Below are positions 1 to 10,710 of a stretch of DNA of 64,000 nucleotides, one piece after another. The stretch lies in assembly GCF_949987535.1 (NCBI RefSeq), contig NC_080073.1, forward strand, positions 23,990,116 to 24,054,115. Reading direction: 5' to 3'. The translations under genes and the position numbers were made by a program. Under the pieces are notes generated by a model. The model searched no databases. It was not told the origin of the DNA and saw nothing but the letters and a program-made list of their open reading frames with translations. Each line of letters opens with the position of its first letter. The stretch's first letter is position 1. The DNA is from Balaenoptera acutorostrata (lineage: Eukaryota > Chordata > Mammalia > Artiodactyla > Balaenopteridae).

Positions 1-599
1 GGGCCCAGATGAGCTTCAGGCATCGGCCATTCTTGCTGCGGAAATGCAGTGACTGCAGCCTGGCACCGTTGGGGCGGTAACCAATATTCCAGTAGCCAGG
101 GATTGCACAATAAAGCATACGTCTCCCCACCTCCACCAAAGGGAAAACGTTGGGATGGGGAACACAGAAATCTCCAAATTGTCTCTTCGTATATTCCATC
201 CCTGGACTCATAAGCTTCGTCTGTTACCTCGTCTACCCATCCGTGTCATTGACAGGAGTATTAGGAGGAAGGAGTTAATGAGTACTCAGCTTTATTTTCC
301 CTGGAAGAGAGATACAAAACAGGCTCAAAGCAGGGCTGTCATCACCCTGCAAGTCTTCAGGGGTTTTATAGGTAATTATTAACCCTTTGTGGCATGCCTG
401 GGGGAGAAAACCCTCTTATGCTGAAAGCACCTACTAAGATTTCCCATCTATGGTATGTACCTGGACCCTCAAATTTTTTCAGAGTTAAAATTCAATAATA
501 CCTTAAAAATAAGCCTTCGATATATGTAGCCCCAAACAGTTGATAAAGCCCCCCAGGTCCTATACCAAAATGAATCCTTCCTTAACTGTCTTGACACTC

Positions 600-745
600 A
601 GGTCAGAAGTACCATTCTCCTTGTTTTCCATTTGAGAAAACTGAGGCTTAAAGAAAGGAAATAACTGGGCAAAGGTTTCATGGGTAGCAAGGCTTGGCTA
701 GAATCCAGGTCTTCTGAATACGGCCCTGGTGCTCTTTTAATGTAC
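600..745 (-). repeat. MIR SINE relic
   Basis: The order 'gagaaaactgaggctta', then 'taactgggcaaagg', then 'gaatccaggtcttctga' matches the core and tRNA-derived half of the ancient mammalian MIR SINE read in reverse. It is diverged and has no visible target duplication. Confidence 0.65.
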
Positions 746-2170
746 TGAACATGGTGTAAACTCTCTTCTCACAGTAAGAAAGCATGTCTGAATCTCAGTG
801 TTCTTTAAAACCACCAAATATCACCACCTAGAACTGTCATAAACCACCATGATTCGGTCCCCTGGAATTTGTGTTAAAAAAAAAGTCCATGTGATCAATC
901 TGCCTTCTTGTTATTTTGTCATTTGCTTGTCTCCTGCTTGGTCATTTCAGGCTATTTAGATTTGGGGTTGTCTCTTTCAGTGGGTTTAGGATGATTAACT
1001 GCTAGAGTTTAAGAGGGAGCCCCGCAGTGATTTTTGAGGGGGATTTGAGTCCATGCTGGCCCCTGGAGTTTGGTGTCTGGTAGATTAAAATGAATGGGAA
1101 AACCGAAAAATCCCTGGATGACCCCTTTAAGGAATAAGTAACTCTTTAAAATTGGGAAAATGGCAGTGGAGGAAAATGAGGACCCAGAATGCCCAAATCA
1201 ACTGTCACTTGGTGCTGAATGGACCGGTACTTGCTCTTTTATAAGCAGGGACAGAGTCTCCCTTAGAAACTTGCCCTTGTTGTCATTCAGGTCTTTGTGA
1301 TTTTAGGTTGTGGCCACAGGTGAATTCTCCCCTGAGCTCTCCAAGCCCACACTCTCCTTTCAGTCACAAGCAGGTTGCTAGTATATGGGCAAACTTCCAT
1401 ACACGGTATGGGGAGCAGACATGACTTCATGCTCTGCTGTAGACAAGGGGAACTGCCAAGGCTCAGGCGCCCCGTCCCTGCAAGTGTTCCTGGGTTTTGG
1501 TATCTTTCTCTCCGGCTGCGTGGTAACCAGACCACAGGGGCTGATTTAGATTTGTGAGCACATCCTTACCTTGCTGATTCTCAACTCCTATCCTCCTATC
1601 CTCCGAGGAAGCATCTCACAGGTGCACCCACAAGCATTTGGAAAAACATTTGACAATAAATATCCATTTTACAATATCAGTGATGGAACAAAGCTGAAAG
1701 ATAATTTTAGGTCAACCTCTCAAGGGGTTCAATGAGTTCAATTGATTTCTGCTGCAAATGCTGTTTCATCTGAGGTGGGGCAAGGCAGGTCTGACAGTTT
1801 TGTTTAAAGAAATGTTCTTGGGTATTCTGCATTAAATTACTGTTGTGTGTTCTTCGGTCTTGAAAAATTTAAGAAACCTTGACATAGTGGACTACACCAA
1901 TTTGGGGTCATTTAAATCCCATCCCTCCTCTTATTACTATTATTTTACTGAAAGGCATTATAACAGAGATATACTGCTTCTTATCCAGGTGGAAGGTATA
2001 TGTTTAATGTGGATCACAAATGAAACATAAAAGCTGGTTAAAGCCCCAGGTGGAATGGGTCAGGCGCAGCCTTTTTCTGATAATGTTTCTTGGGAATCAC
2101 ATTTGAATTGATTTACACACATATTTGAGCATTGCATTGGGCATTACTACCGAGATCATGTGGAGGGCGG

Positions 2171-2220
2171 GGGAAGGAAGGAAGGAAGGGAGGAAGGGAG
2201 GGAGGGAGGAAGGAAGGAAA
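2171..2220. repeat. GGAA/GGGA purine microsatellite
   Basis: About 50 bp of uninterrupted purine made of GGAA and GGGA units, about 2.1 kb upstream of the LRIG1 start codon. GGAA is the core ETS-family binding motif, so a functional role is possible but not shown. Confidence 0.9.
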
Positions 2221-2667
2221 AAATGAGGGACCAGTAGTTGACAGCATAATAAATCAGAAGAAGCGGGAGGGGGATAAAGAGGGGAAGGAGGGAAGAAAAA
2301 GAAAGGAAACCAGCAACCCCTTGACTACCAAGCCCAAACCCAATTTTGGTTAAAGAAAAGAGGTGCTCTTACGACTGAGGAAAATTTTAACATCTCAGTT
2401 AAAGCAACCCCTTAGAATGTGTCAAAAATGGGACAAAACCCTTAAAAAAATTTTTTTTTTCTTTCAGAGGAACATCTCCCTTTGGTTTCTGTAACACAGA
2501 AGTCAGATTTCATTTGCTGGCACAAATGTTTTTCAACAGACATGACTTGCTTAATTTTCCTGACAATGTGTTCAGTTATGTTAGAGACTTGTATACTCTT
2601 GGGAAGGGGCATGAGACACCAGCAAACCCAAACGCCAAGAGGAGCAGCTATATCTTACTAACTTTTT

Positions 2668-2670
<3 letters not shown>

Positions 2671-2709
<39 letters not shown>
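2671..2709. repeat. (TG)n microsatellite
   Basis: About 19 uninterrupted TG units, followed directly by a CpG-containing stretch. Repeats of this kind are often polymorphic and can adopt Z-DNA. Confidence 0.95.
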
Positions 2710-2712
<3 letters not shown>

Positions 2713-3479
2713 CGCGCAGCGCCTGCTTTACTGTTTCAGTACACTGTCGTAACACTTGGTTACTATGTTCGGATCAGTGGGAGCCAAAGTTAGTAGCTTT
2801 GTAACAATTATTAGTTCCCTTTTTACTCTGTCTCTGAGGAGTACTCGATGTACTTGCTTCTTGAAAACTGGCTTTAAAACGCTCTGATTTAAACAAACAA
2901 AGCAACCCCTTTGTCGAAGGCTGGAGTGTTTCCAGGAGTACCCTTCGATTCACCAGGGCGGAGATGGGGGTAGGACTGTGTACACCTTTGAGATTCGGTT
3001 TCTGCATGCAGTACACATTCGTTTTGGTAATCAAGGACATATTGCTGGATTTAAGAGGTCAAGAACAAGTCAGGAGCCGAGAAGAGCTCCAGGTTGTGAG
3101 AGAGGAAGGCGGACACCCCTAATAAAATAACTAAAGATGCCCCCATCAGTAGGAAATTAGTGAAGTTTTAAATCTGCATCTTTGCTCCTAGTGGGCATCT
3201 GGAAAATGGGTGTAAACGTGCTGTCAATCGCTGGCCCTGTTTGCAGTCTGGGAAGGAGGGAAGAAACTTTGAGGCCAGACCGCTCCAAAGCGGGGGCGTT
3301 ACCCTCTTTACCAACGTTCTCTCCTCCCCTAAACGCAGAGGGCATACCTTTATTCCTCCTCTCCCCCGTGCGCATCCCCCTTCTCCATCATCAGTCAGCA
3401 CGTCCCCTTTAAGAGCCGGAGGCCGTCTCTCCCTTTCTCCTCCCAGTCCCCCGCCCTTCACACCTTGGGTGGGAAAAGA

Positions 3480-3770
3480 GAGTGGGGCGGGGTGGCCCGA
3501 GAGGCGGGAGGGGCGGGATCATGGCGAGAGCTCCAATGGGCGTCCAAGCTGGCCGCCGTGGACCCCGGCAGCCAATGAGCAGCAGGCGGGGGCGGGGCGG
3601 GGCACTGTTGCAAAGCCTCCAACGTGGGCCGGCTGGAGGCCGCGGGGCAAGAAGCCCAGGGGGTGTGCGAGGGCTAGCGGCGGGGGGCGGGGCCTCGGGG
3701 ATCGGCCGGGGCTGGGCCCCGGGGAGGCGAGCGGCTAGCGGCTGATTGTTCGGCTGCGAAGTGTGCGGGG
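3480..3770 (+). promoter_or_regulatory. Probable LRIG1 core promoter with GC boxes and two CCAAT boxes
   Basis: GC boxes (ggggcgggg type) lie near 3484-3493, 3590-3600 and 3684-3693. CCAAT motifs lie at 3533-3537 and 3572-3576. I see no TATA box in a convincing position. This spacing suits Sp1/NF-Y-driven initiation somewhere in about 3650-3900, but the transcription start cannot be fixed from sequence alone. Confidence 0.65.
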
Positions 3771-3931
3771 TTCTCGCAGAGCGGAGGAGCCGTGCGGAGC
3801 CCGGAACTGCGTGCGCGCGCTCTGCTTTCGGCGCTGGGACAGCGAGGCGCACCGGGCCCTTGGAGCAGTGCGGGGTTGGCCGCGCCGTCCAGCCCGGAGT
3901 CTGCAGCTGGACGCTCGTAGCGGCGAGGAAG

Positions 3932-3967
3932 ATGCCCACGGGCGCAGAGCTCCGGCTGCGAGCCTGA
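3932..3967 (+). CDS. uORF 1 in LRIG1 leader (11 codons)
   Basis: An AUG followed by ten further codons and a UGA stop, about 370 nt before the main AUG and in another frame. It is relevant only if transcription starts upstream of it. Its likely role, if any, is to lower initiation at the main start rather than to make a working peptide. Confidence 0.3.
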   Translation: MPTGAELRLRA

Positions 3968-4115
3968 GCGCCTTCCTCTCAGCGGCGGCGGCACTTGGCG
4001 TGCACGGGGACTCCGAAGCCCGGCCAGGAGCGCGGTGGGAGAACGAGGAGCGCCGGCCAAGCACCCTTTGCCCGGATCCGTGGGGTTCGCAGCGGGCACG
4101 GGCGGGTCGGCCCGG

Positions 4116-4181
4116 ATGGGCGCGGGGTTCGCGGCCCCCTCCGGGCGCTGCGGAGCGGCTCGGGCACCGGGGGCCCGTTGA
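4116..4181 (+). CDS. uORF 2 in LRIG1 leader (21 codons)
   Basis: AUG in the context cccggATGg, ending with UGA 157 nt before the main AUG, in a different frame. The G at +4 favours some initiation. Translation is inferred, not shown. Confidence 0.35.
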   Translation: MGAGFAAPSGRCGAARAPGAR

Positions 4182-4223
4182 ACGCCGGAGTCGCCGCCGC
4201 GGAGAGAACTTGTGCCGGCGGCC

Positions 4224-4244
4224 ATGTCCCGGCGCGGAGCCTAG
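4224..4244 (+). CDS. uORF 3 in LRIG1 leader (6 codons)
   Basis: AUG in the good context gcggccATGt (G at -3). It encodes six residues and stops at UAG 4242-4244, 94 nt before the main AUG. A very short uORF at this distance is compatible with re-initiation at the main start. Confidence 0.35.
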   Translation: MSRRGA

Positions 4245-4338
4245 TGCCGAGTGGATCCCCCGCTGGCCCGCCCGCGCCTGCGGTCGCCCCGGACCTCGCA
4301 GCCCCAGCGCCGGGAGTTCGCAGCGCGCTCCAGACAAG

Positions 4339-4568
4339 ATGGCGCGGCCGGTCCGGGGAGCGCTCGGGGCCCCGCGCCGCTCGCCTTGTCTTCTTCTCCA
4401 CTGGCTGCTGCTGCTGCTGGTGCTGCTTCGGCTGGAGCCCGCATCGGCCGCGGCCGGCCCGCGGGCGCCCTGCGCTGCCGCCTGCACTTGCACTGGGGAC
4501 TCGCTGGACTGCGGCGGGCGCGGGCTGGCGGCGCTGCCCGGGGACCTGCCCGCCTGGACGCGGAGTCT
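4339..4568 (+). CDS. LRIG1 coding exon 1: signal peptide and LRR N-terminal cap
   Basis: First coding exon of LRIG1, a single-pass membrane glycoprotein. From family knowledge, LRIG1 binds ErbB and other receptor tyrosine kinases, promotes their Cbl-dependent ubiquitination and degradation, and marks epithelial stem cells. The exon encodes residues 1-76 plus two bases of codon 77. Residues 1-16 include basic residues. Residues 17-32 are a Leu-rich hydrophobic core (five CTG codons in a row at 4405-4419), followed by EPASAAA with likely cleavage near residues 36-39. Cysteines 45, 49, 51 and 58 form the CxxxCxCx6C pattern of an LRR N-terminal cap. I chose the AUG at 4339 because it has A at -3 and G at +4, is the first AUG in this frame, and starts a signal peptide matching known LRIG1 proteins (MARPVRG). 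The donor is ct|gtgagt. The exon is partial only in that the gene continues far downstream. Confidence 0.95.
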
Positions 4569-7500
4569 GTGAGTGCCGCCCTTTCCGTCCTCCCCGCGCC
4601 CCGGGACGCTGTCACTTGGGGACGGGGCGGCAGGGATGTTTCCCCGGGAAGGGGGTGCGGATTGAGTTGCTTCTATGTGAAGTTGAATGAGCTGGAAAAC
4701 TGTTCGCGTGGGATCGTAGTGGTGGTCCTTGGGGGTCCGGAGGAGAGAGGTCGTGCGTGCGAAGAAGTCGGGATGGGAAAAGCGTGCGTCTCGTGAGGGT
4801 CTGGATGTGCGCGAGCGTGGGTCTTGGGGATCTGGAGGAGGAAAAAGTGTCGTGGGGGTCTGGAGGTGAGTGAGCGTGGCTCCTGAAGGCCATCTGGGAG
4901 TTGGTGAGTGGGTGGGATTCTGGAGGTAAGAGAATGTGAGTAAAGAGTCAGGAGGTGAGGGTGTTTGTCTGTGGGTGGGGAGTGGGAAACATCTGGAGGG
5001 GAGAGAGTGAGGAAGGCAGTCTGGGGGTCCCCGGGTGTTTCTTTTTTTCTCTTCTGTAACCCAACTCTCTGTTGTCTGAGCTGCGTGGCCGTCCAGTGGG
5101 TAATGAATGAAGGTGACTTTTGCCTCCAGTCTTCCATTTACATTATTTATTAGTGAGAGTGTGGGTAGTCACCACTTCATCTCCCTGGGACCTTGGTGGC
5201 CTGACTTGGCTCAGGCCCGGGGCAGAAGGCAGTCTTCCCTGGAGGACCCCCTGAGTTACCGGGCTTTGAGAGTTCCTGGAGATCTGTGACTGCTGGAAGT
5301 TGGTCCTTTTCCACCTGGTTGGCATTTTAGGGAACTGTGTTCCAGACCTTTCCTGTCTGTTCCCTAGGGGACCCATTGGGCTTGACGATCCAGTGGAGTG
5401 GGGCCCATCCTCTAGCATTTCTCCTCTATAAATGGTGCAAATTAGTTTTGGAGTAGTGCTACTTTGGAAGAGGGTGCCAGACTCTGGGTTGATTTAAGCA
5501 GAGTGTGTTTTACCCGCAAGAGGCTCTTTTCTGTGCTGTCCGGATTTTGGCCTATCTGGACTTGGTGGGACACTTCTTACAGGAGGTTTGGCAGGAAAAC
5601 AACAACAACACCACATTAGACTTCTGTAAACATGGTAGAATGTCATAGGCTTTAAAAATTTCTGACCAATCTAGTCCATGAGTCAAAATGCTGTCCAGTT
5701 ATCAGTAATTAACATCTCTGCAGAACTGTTAGTACCTTCCAGAAGAGGCCTAGCTTGAATAGTTCTGCTTTTCAGTTAAATAATTGGACATCTTTCCTAG
5801 AACATAGAGGAGGCACAGTAGTAACCTCAGGCGGGACATTCACTGTTCAAAAAAGAGAAAGAAAACTGGTGACACCGGTTTTAACCAACACCTGTGGCTT
5901 GATCTAAGAACATGTGGTCTGGGAATCTGGTTGCCGTGAAGGGAAAGAAGGGAAGTTAATTCCTTTCAGACGTGAAGATCCTGTACCTTTGAGAGCGGGG
6001 CACAGATCTTTAACTTGGACCACGCTGCACGTGGATCACTAGTGATCAGTCCTACAGAGTTCTGAAACTGGACCCTTATGTGTAGGATTTCTCTTCAGTA
6101 TTCTGCTGTGTCTTTGGAATCCCCTTAGGGAAAACCAGTGATCAAGGTGTGGGTTTTAACACAGGTGGTGGCTGTGTAAGGTAGTGGGAGATAGAGCCCA
6201 GCGTTGTCATTAGGTAGTATTGTATTTAGTTGTGGTAGTCGTGGGTATTGTGGGTTTTCCTTTACATACTCTTAGTTTTTTAAAAAGTTAAATAATGTGG
6301 GTGGAATCAGACTAACATCTTAGGTGTTCACCTGTTGGAAGACTGACTCCCAATGCCAGGTGTCAGTGGCATCGTGGGGAAGGCACTTAGTTCAGAAGTG
6401 GTGGCTTCCTGGAGAGGACAGGGTGTCCTCTGTTTTCACTTTCCTATGGCCACAAGATCTACTTTGCCTTGCCCTTTAATTTCTGGAGCAAAACTACTGG
6501 TTGTTTGGGGGCCTTTCTGTCTGCCTAAGGAGTGACATTTCACAAGTCATAAATACCTTTAAAATTGCAGTCTTTTCTCTTTTCCTCACACAGTTGATGA
6601 TTAGTAAATACCAAACTGGCTGTTTTGAGCTTCAGTTAGACTTGATTATACTGATGATGGTGTTAACTGATTCGATTTTAAGATGTGAGTAGTATGGCTT
6701 CTGGTTAGTATATGGCAGTGTGGTATTCAGTACAGAATGTATAACCTTTGAAAAATGTTTGTGAAGGGTTTTTTTCTGATTAAAGAAAAAGCAAGCAAAT
6801 GTGCTTTTATTTTTCCCTAGACTTCAGATTTCTCCATTTAAGTCATTAGTCTTATTCTAAATTTTGCATCAAGATATTTATATCTTTTATATTCTTGGCT
6901 ATGATTCAGTAAGACTTTAGGGGAGAAAGTCTCTGTCTATAATATAATAAAATCTTATAGTTTCACCAAGTTTACACCCTCTGAGTCCACTGTGTCTAGA
7001 AAATGCTTTGAGCTAGTTTATAACCCCATGAACTAGATTTACTGCAGCTAGTTCAAACAATTTCAGGCTGTGCGTTTGAGATAGAATGGGACCTGTGGCT
7101 TTATGGAATTTTTTTTATTTTTTTATTTTTTTTGCTTTTGTAAACAGTGCATCTAATTTTGGAGTTGCTCCTAAGCCCCGCATAAGGAAAGTTAAACTCT
7201 TTAATAGTGGATGTAAATGCAGTTTGAATAGCAGAACTGGAATGGCACTGGGAGAAAGGAAAATATGTTCATTCCCAGGGCCTGAGGATAACTTATTCAG
7301 CACAGTAACTTATAGTTGTAGTAGCTGAGCCATTACTTGAGTTTGCCTCCCATTACGTAGGTGCGATTGGCCTTGTCCAACCAGCACATTCATAAATAGC
7401 TCCCAGCACTGCCACTCCCTATTCCAACTTCCCAGAGCCTTAGAAGAAGTTGAACTTCTTAGAACTCAGATGTTTGCTTTCTTTGAAATTGTTTTGGAGA

Positions 7501-8098
7501 GCGTGGCTTCAGAAGCTGTTTAAGATGCGTTAAACACAATTTACCTTAGACTCTTGTCTGTGGCATGAAGTTGAGCACAGTATTGCTTGCTTACAGGGTC
7601 TGGCAGCTCAATGATGACCTAATGGGATTGTGATAGGAAGGCAGGCAGGCCCTGAAGGAGGAACAAATGATTCTCGTCCTCAGTGTGGAGGGAAGATGAC
7701 ATGGCATTCGGAAGCAAGGACATCCCTTAAAGGTCACCAAGTGTGGTTATTCTGAGTCACATTAAGACAGATGTATTGATTTGGGTCTCTTTGTATTTTG
7801 TCTCCCTTCGTGTTTGCAGTACCGAACCTGGGTTACTTAATCGAACCTCTGTTGGTTTGGGCACCAAAGTGGTGCTTATGATTACATTAGAAAATAAACA
7901 CAGGCCCTGTGGTGGTTGCCATTGTAGTTGGGAAGCAAAGAGGGCCTTTGTCTTTCAAATTTTACAGCTGTGCTGGAAGGCCCAGGTGTTCGGGGTGTTG
8001 TGAATTAAGGGTTTGGAAAATACTTTCCATCCTGTTTATGCAAATTAGATTTAAAGTGCAGATGACCAAATTGTTCCAGAACCTAAGCTGAGATTCTT

Positions 8099-8116
8099 GT
8101 GTGTGTGTGTGTGTGT
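8099..8116. repeat. Short (TG)n repeat
   Basis: Nine TG units, followed shortly by a T run. A minor simple repeat. Confidence 0.85.
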
Positions 8117-10574
8117 TTTGTTTTTTTTTTAAGAAGTAGATTCTTGTCTGGATTACCCTGAGGTCTTCCCTTCTGCCCATTTTCCTCTTTGAGTCTCTGT
8201 ATCACTTAAGAAGAACTCAGCAGACCATGAACATCTTCCGATTGGTGGGGATGGGCAAAGGGTTTTTCTGAATAGGGACCCTTTTGAACACAGGGTAATG
8301 GGGAGAGAGAAAATCTGAAAAGTGCAAGTGCTTTTAAAGTTTTGGGCAGCTTTAGTCTGAGCTCAGAGTCCTTTTCTTTGCAACACGTGTCACAAGCCTG
8401 GCCTCAATTCCCCTGCGTGATGGAGCACTTATCTGTTAAGAGTTTTCTGACACTTTTTTTGAGTTAAGGGGAAGTCTGGGAAATGAAATTGGTTGCCTTT
8501 TTGAGGGACAGGATTTAAGTCCCTCTGATATGAAATTATGGCCATAAAATCTAATTTTTGAGGACTGTGAAATTAGGAAGTGCCCGGAGACCCCCAGGGC
8601 CCAATACAGATGAACTGTGTTGGCCCACGGTGCCTCTTGCCTTTTGGGTACGTCAGGGCTGTTCTTGCCCCCGATTTCCAAGGGACTGTGTTAAAAAGAA
8701 GCGTGCTTTTCTTTTCCATAATTACACTGGGTCACCAGATTTCCCAACCTTTGGACTTTTGAATGTATTGTCGGCAGTAATTCATCTCCAGAAAGAAGAC
8801 GATTCTGTGCAGGGTAATGAGAGCTGGTTCCCAGTGGATGTCCGGATGCGCGGGCCCGCCAGCCCTGCTCCAGGGGCCGCAAGTCTCTCTCCCTGCCGTG
8901 TTAATGCCTTGGCCTGAGTTCCCCACGCAGCCTTCCCTGAGCACGTTGGGATGGCCTCTGGCTGACCTTTCTCTCCCTCAAACACCACGCTCACAATGAA
9001 AGGGCCTCTCCCCCATTCTGCAGAGGTGTCTCCCTGGTGCAAAGGCTTTTCAGCATCTTCTCTTTCAGACTGGACAGGAATGCGAGAGAGCTACTAGGGT
9101 TTTGTGTGACTTAACAATGCCCCCGGCCCAGTTCTGTGCACCTGCTGTAGCCCCGAAGGTCTGTTATCCGGGGAAGGAGGTTGTTTAAAATAGCCATTGG
9201 TTATTTTAAAAGTGACACCAGAGAGGGAGATCTGGGAAACGGATTCGTAGAATTAAAAGTCGCTATAAGCAATCAAGGATGTTCGTGGTACCAAGGTCGT
9301 TGGCTTAAAACTCAAAGGGATTCCTCTGACTTACCCCATAAGTTGAAAGACTTCAAGTTTCATGAGCAAGCCTGATTTTCAAGGACTTGTGAATGAGTTT
9401 GGTGATATTAACTCATTTTGGGGACCTTCCCCGCTCCTCAGCAACTGCAACTTGAAACTCTGGGGGTCTTTTAGAGCTGGGCTCTGGGCTGTGTTAATAT
9501 TCAGAGCTGTTTACAATGGATGCAGTTTCAAAGGCTGAAGGCATTGTCTTGAGACAGGAGGGAGGAGAGGTGGGAGGAAAATTCCCAGGCAGAGGAGGGG
9601 AAGTATCTAAAAATCCCCAATGTTCCCTGGCCGGTGGTGAATTTAGGAACCGTTAGCGGTGCTTTTTAATGACTTAAGCATGGCGTTGAACCTGTGGGTC
9701 CATTCCATCTACCTCCTGGCTTCAGTTCATGGTGTCTGTCAGTAATGTGGTTGTCTTCTGCTTTTGTTTCACATTAAAGTGTGGGAATCCGTCAGAAACT
9801 CAGATCTGTTTTTATGTCCCCACGGGAAGAAGTAGGACTTTGAAGACCAGAGGTTAAAATTTTCACAATAGTTAACCCTCTTGGAGTTATTTTTTCTGTG
9901 TAACTGCAGGGTTTAGAATAGTAGTCCAGACTTACCTAATAATTGGCCAATTATAGGACTAAGGCTGAGAAATTTTCTACTGAAGAACTTGATAGACCAT
10001 TGTTGCCATGAAGCAAAATTAATAGTTAAATCAGGATTACAGAAAAAAATGAATATTGTGATTTGTCTGTGATCTAATTGAAAGTTGCCAATTTGTACCC
10101 TGGTTTTGGTCTTTTATGGGTTTTTTTTTTTGGTGGGAGCATGCTTATGAATTTTTCTTATCCAAAGGCTTTGTGCTTTATACATTTCTATACTAGTATG
10201 TTTATATAATTTAATACTTTACGTGTGGTTTCAATATAAGTACTTTACGCATAATCTTCTGAAACGCAAGCTATAAACCCAGTCTGCTTATAGAAGTCGC
10301 TCTGCTTTTTTAAAAAGCTGCTTCCCTATTTCCCTGGGTTTCGTGCTTTTCATGTCCTGCCTTCAGGTGTTCTCTCTGTCCGCTGGGTGGGCATTTGATG
10401 CCCGATTGTACCCTGTGTCTTGGATTGGGTTATTGATGGGGAAAAGAGCCGGTGAGGGCAGAGCTTTCCTTCAGTCTTACTCTGTTAATTATTTGGATGC
10501 CTCATCCCTGCTGATCACACCCGGTGCTCACCATTCACTAGGGAATAGTGATGAAGAGATCGGAAATTATTTCT

Positions 10575-10710
10575 AGGGTCCATTCCTGGCTCCACCACCC
10601 TACAGCTGTGTGTGTGATTTGTGGCGAACCTCTTCCCTTTGTTTCTAAAAAGGGGATCATAATATTCTATCTTAAGCTGCTGTGAAGACTAAGTTAGATG
10701 ACACATGTAT
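10575..10710 (+). repeat. MIR SINE relic
   Basis: Diverged copy showing 'ttcctggctccacca', then 'ctgtgtgtgtgatttgtgg', then 'gctgctgtgaagactaagtta' in MIR order. It is old and has no target duplication. Confidence 0.55.

Larger units (their letters stand above)
1..3389. other. Upstream intergenic region of LRIG1
   Basis: I see no gene here. It contains a MIR relic near 600-745, a GGAA/GGGA-rich purine microsatellite at 2171-2220 and a TG repeat at 2671-2709. The rest is unremarkable AT-balanced DNA with short chance ORFs. From about 2.9 kb the GC content rises towards the CpG island. The regions 1-590, 750-2160 and 2720-3380 hold nothing I can name. Confidence 0.6.
3771..4338 (+). other. LRIG1 5' untranslated leader (start estimated)
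   Basis: This GC-rich stretch lies between the core promoter and the initiator AUG. It carries three short upstream ORFs, at 3932-3967, 4116-4181 and 4224-4244. The frame of the main ORF is free of stops back to at least 3763 but has no AUG before 4339. High G+C implies strong RNA structure. The 5' end is not known from the sequence. Confidence 0.55.
3390..4670. promoter_or_regulatory. CpG island spanning the LRIG1 promoter, leader and exon 1
   Basis: CpG dinucleotides and G+C rise sharply here, while the rest of the window is CpG-poor as expected for methylated mammalian DNA. The island covers the presumed promoter, the 5' leader, coding exon 1 and the first roughly 100 bp of intron 1. A TATA-less CpG-island promoter is the usual arrangement for broadly expressed receptor genes. 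The edges are estimated by eye. Confidence 0.9.

Noticed and set aside
3409..4493. Minus-strand ORFs of 176-252 codons over the CpG island, possibly an antisense gene
   Set aside because: Stop codons are rare in GC-rich DNA. The ORFs overlap LRIG1 exon 1 in antisense and resemble no protein I know.
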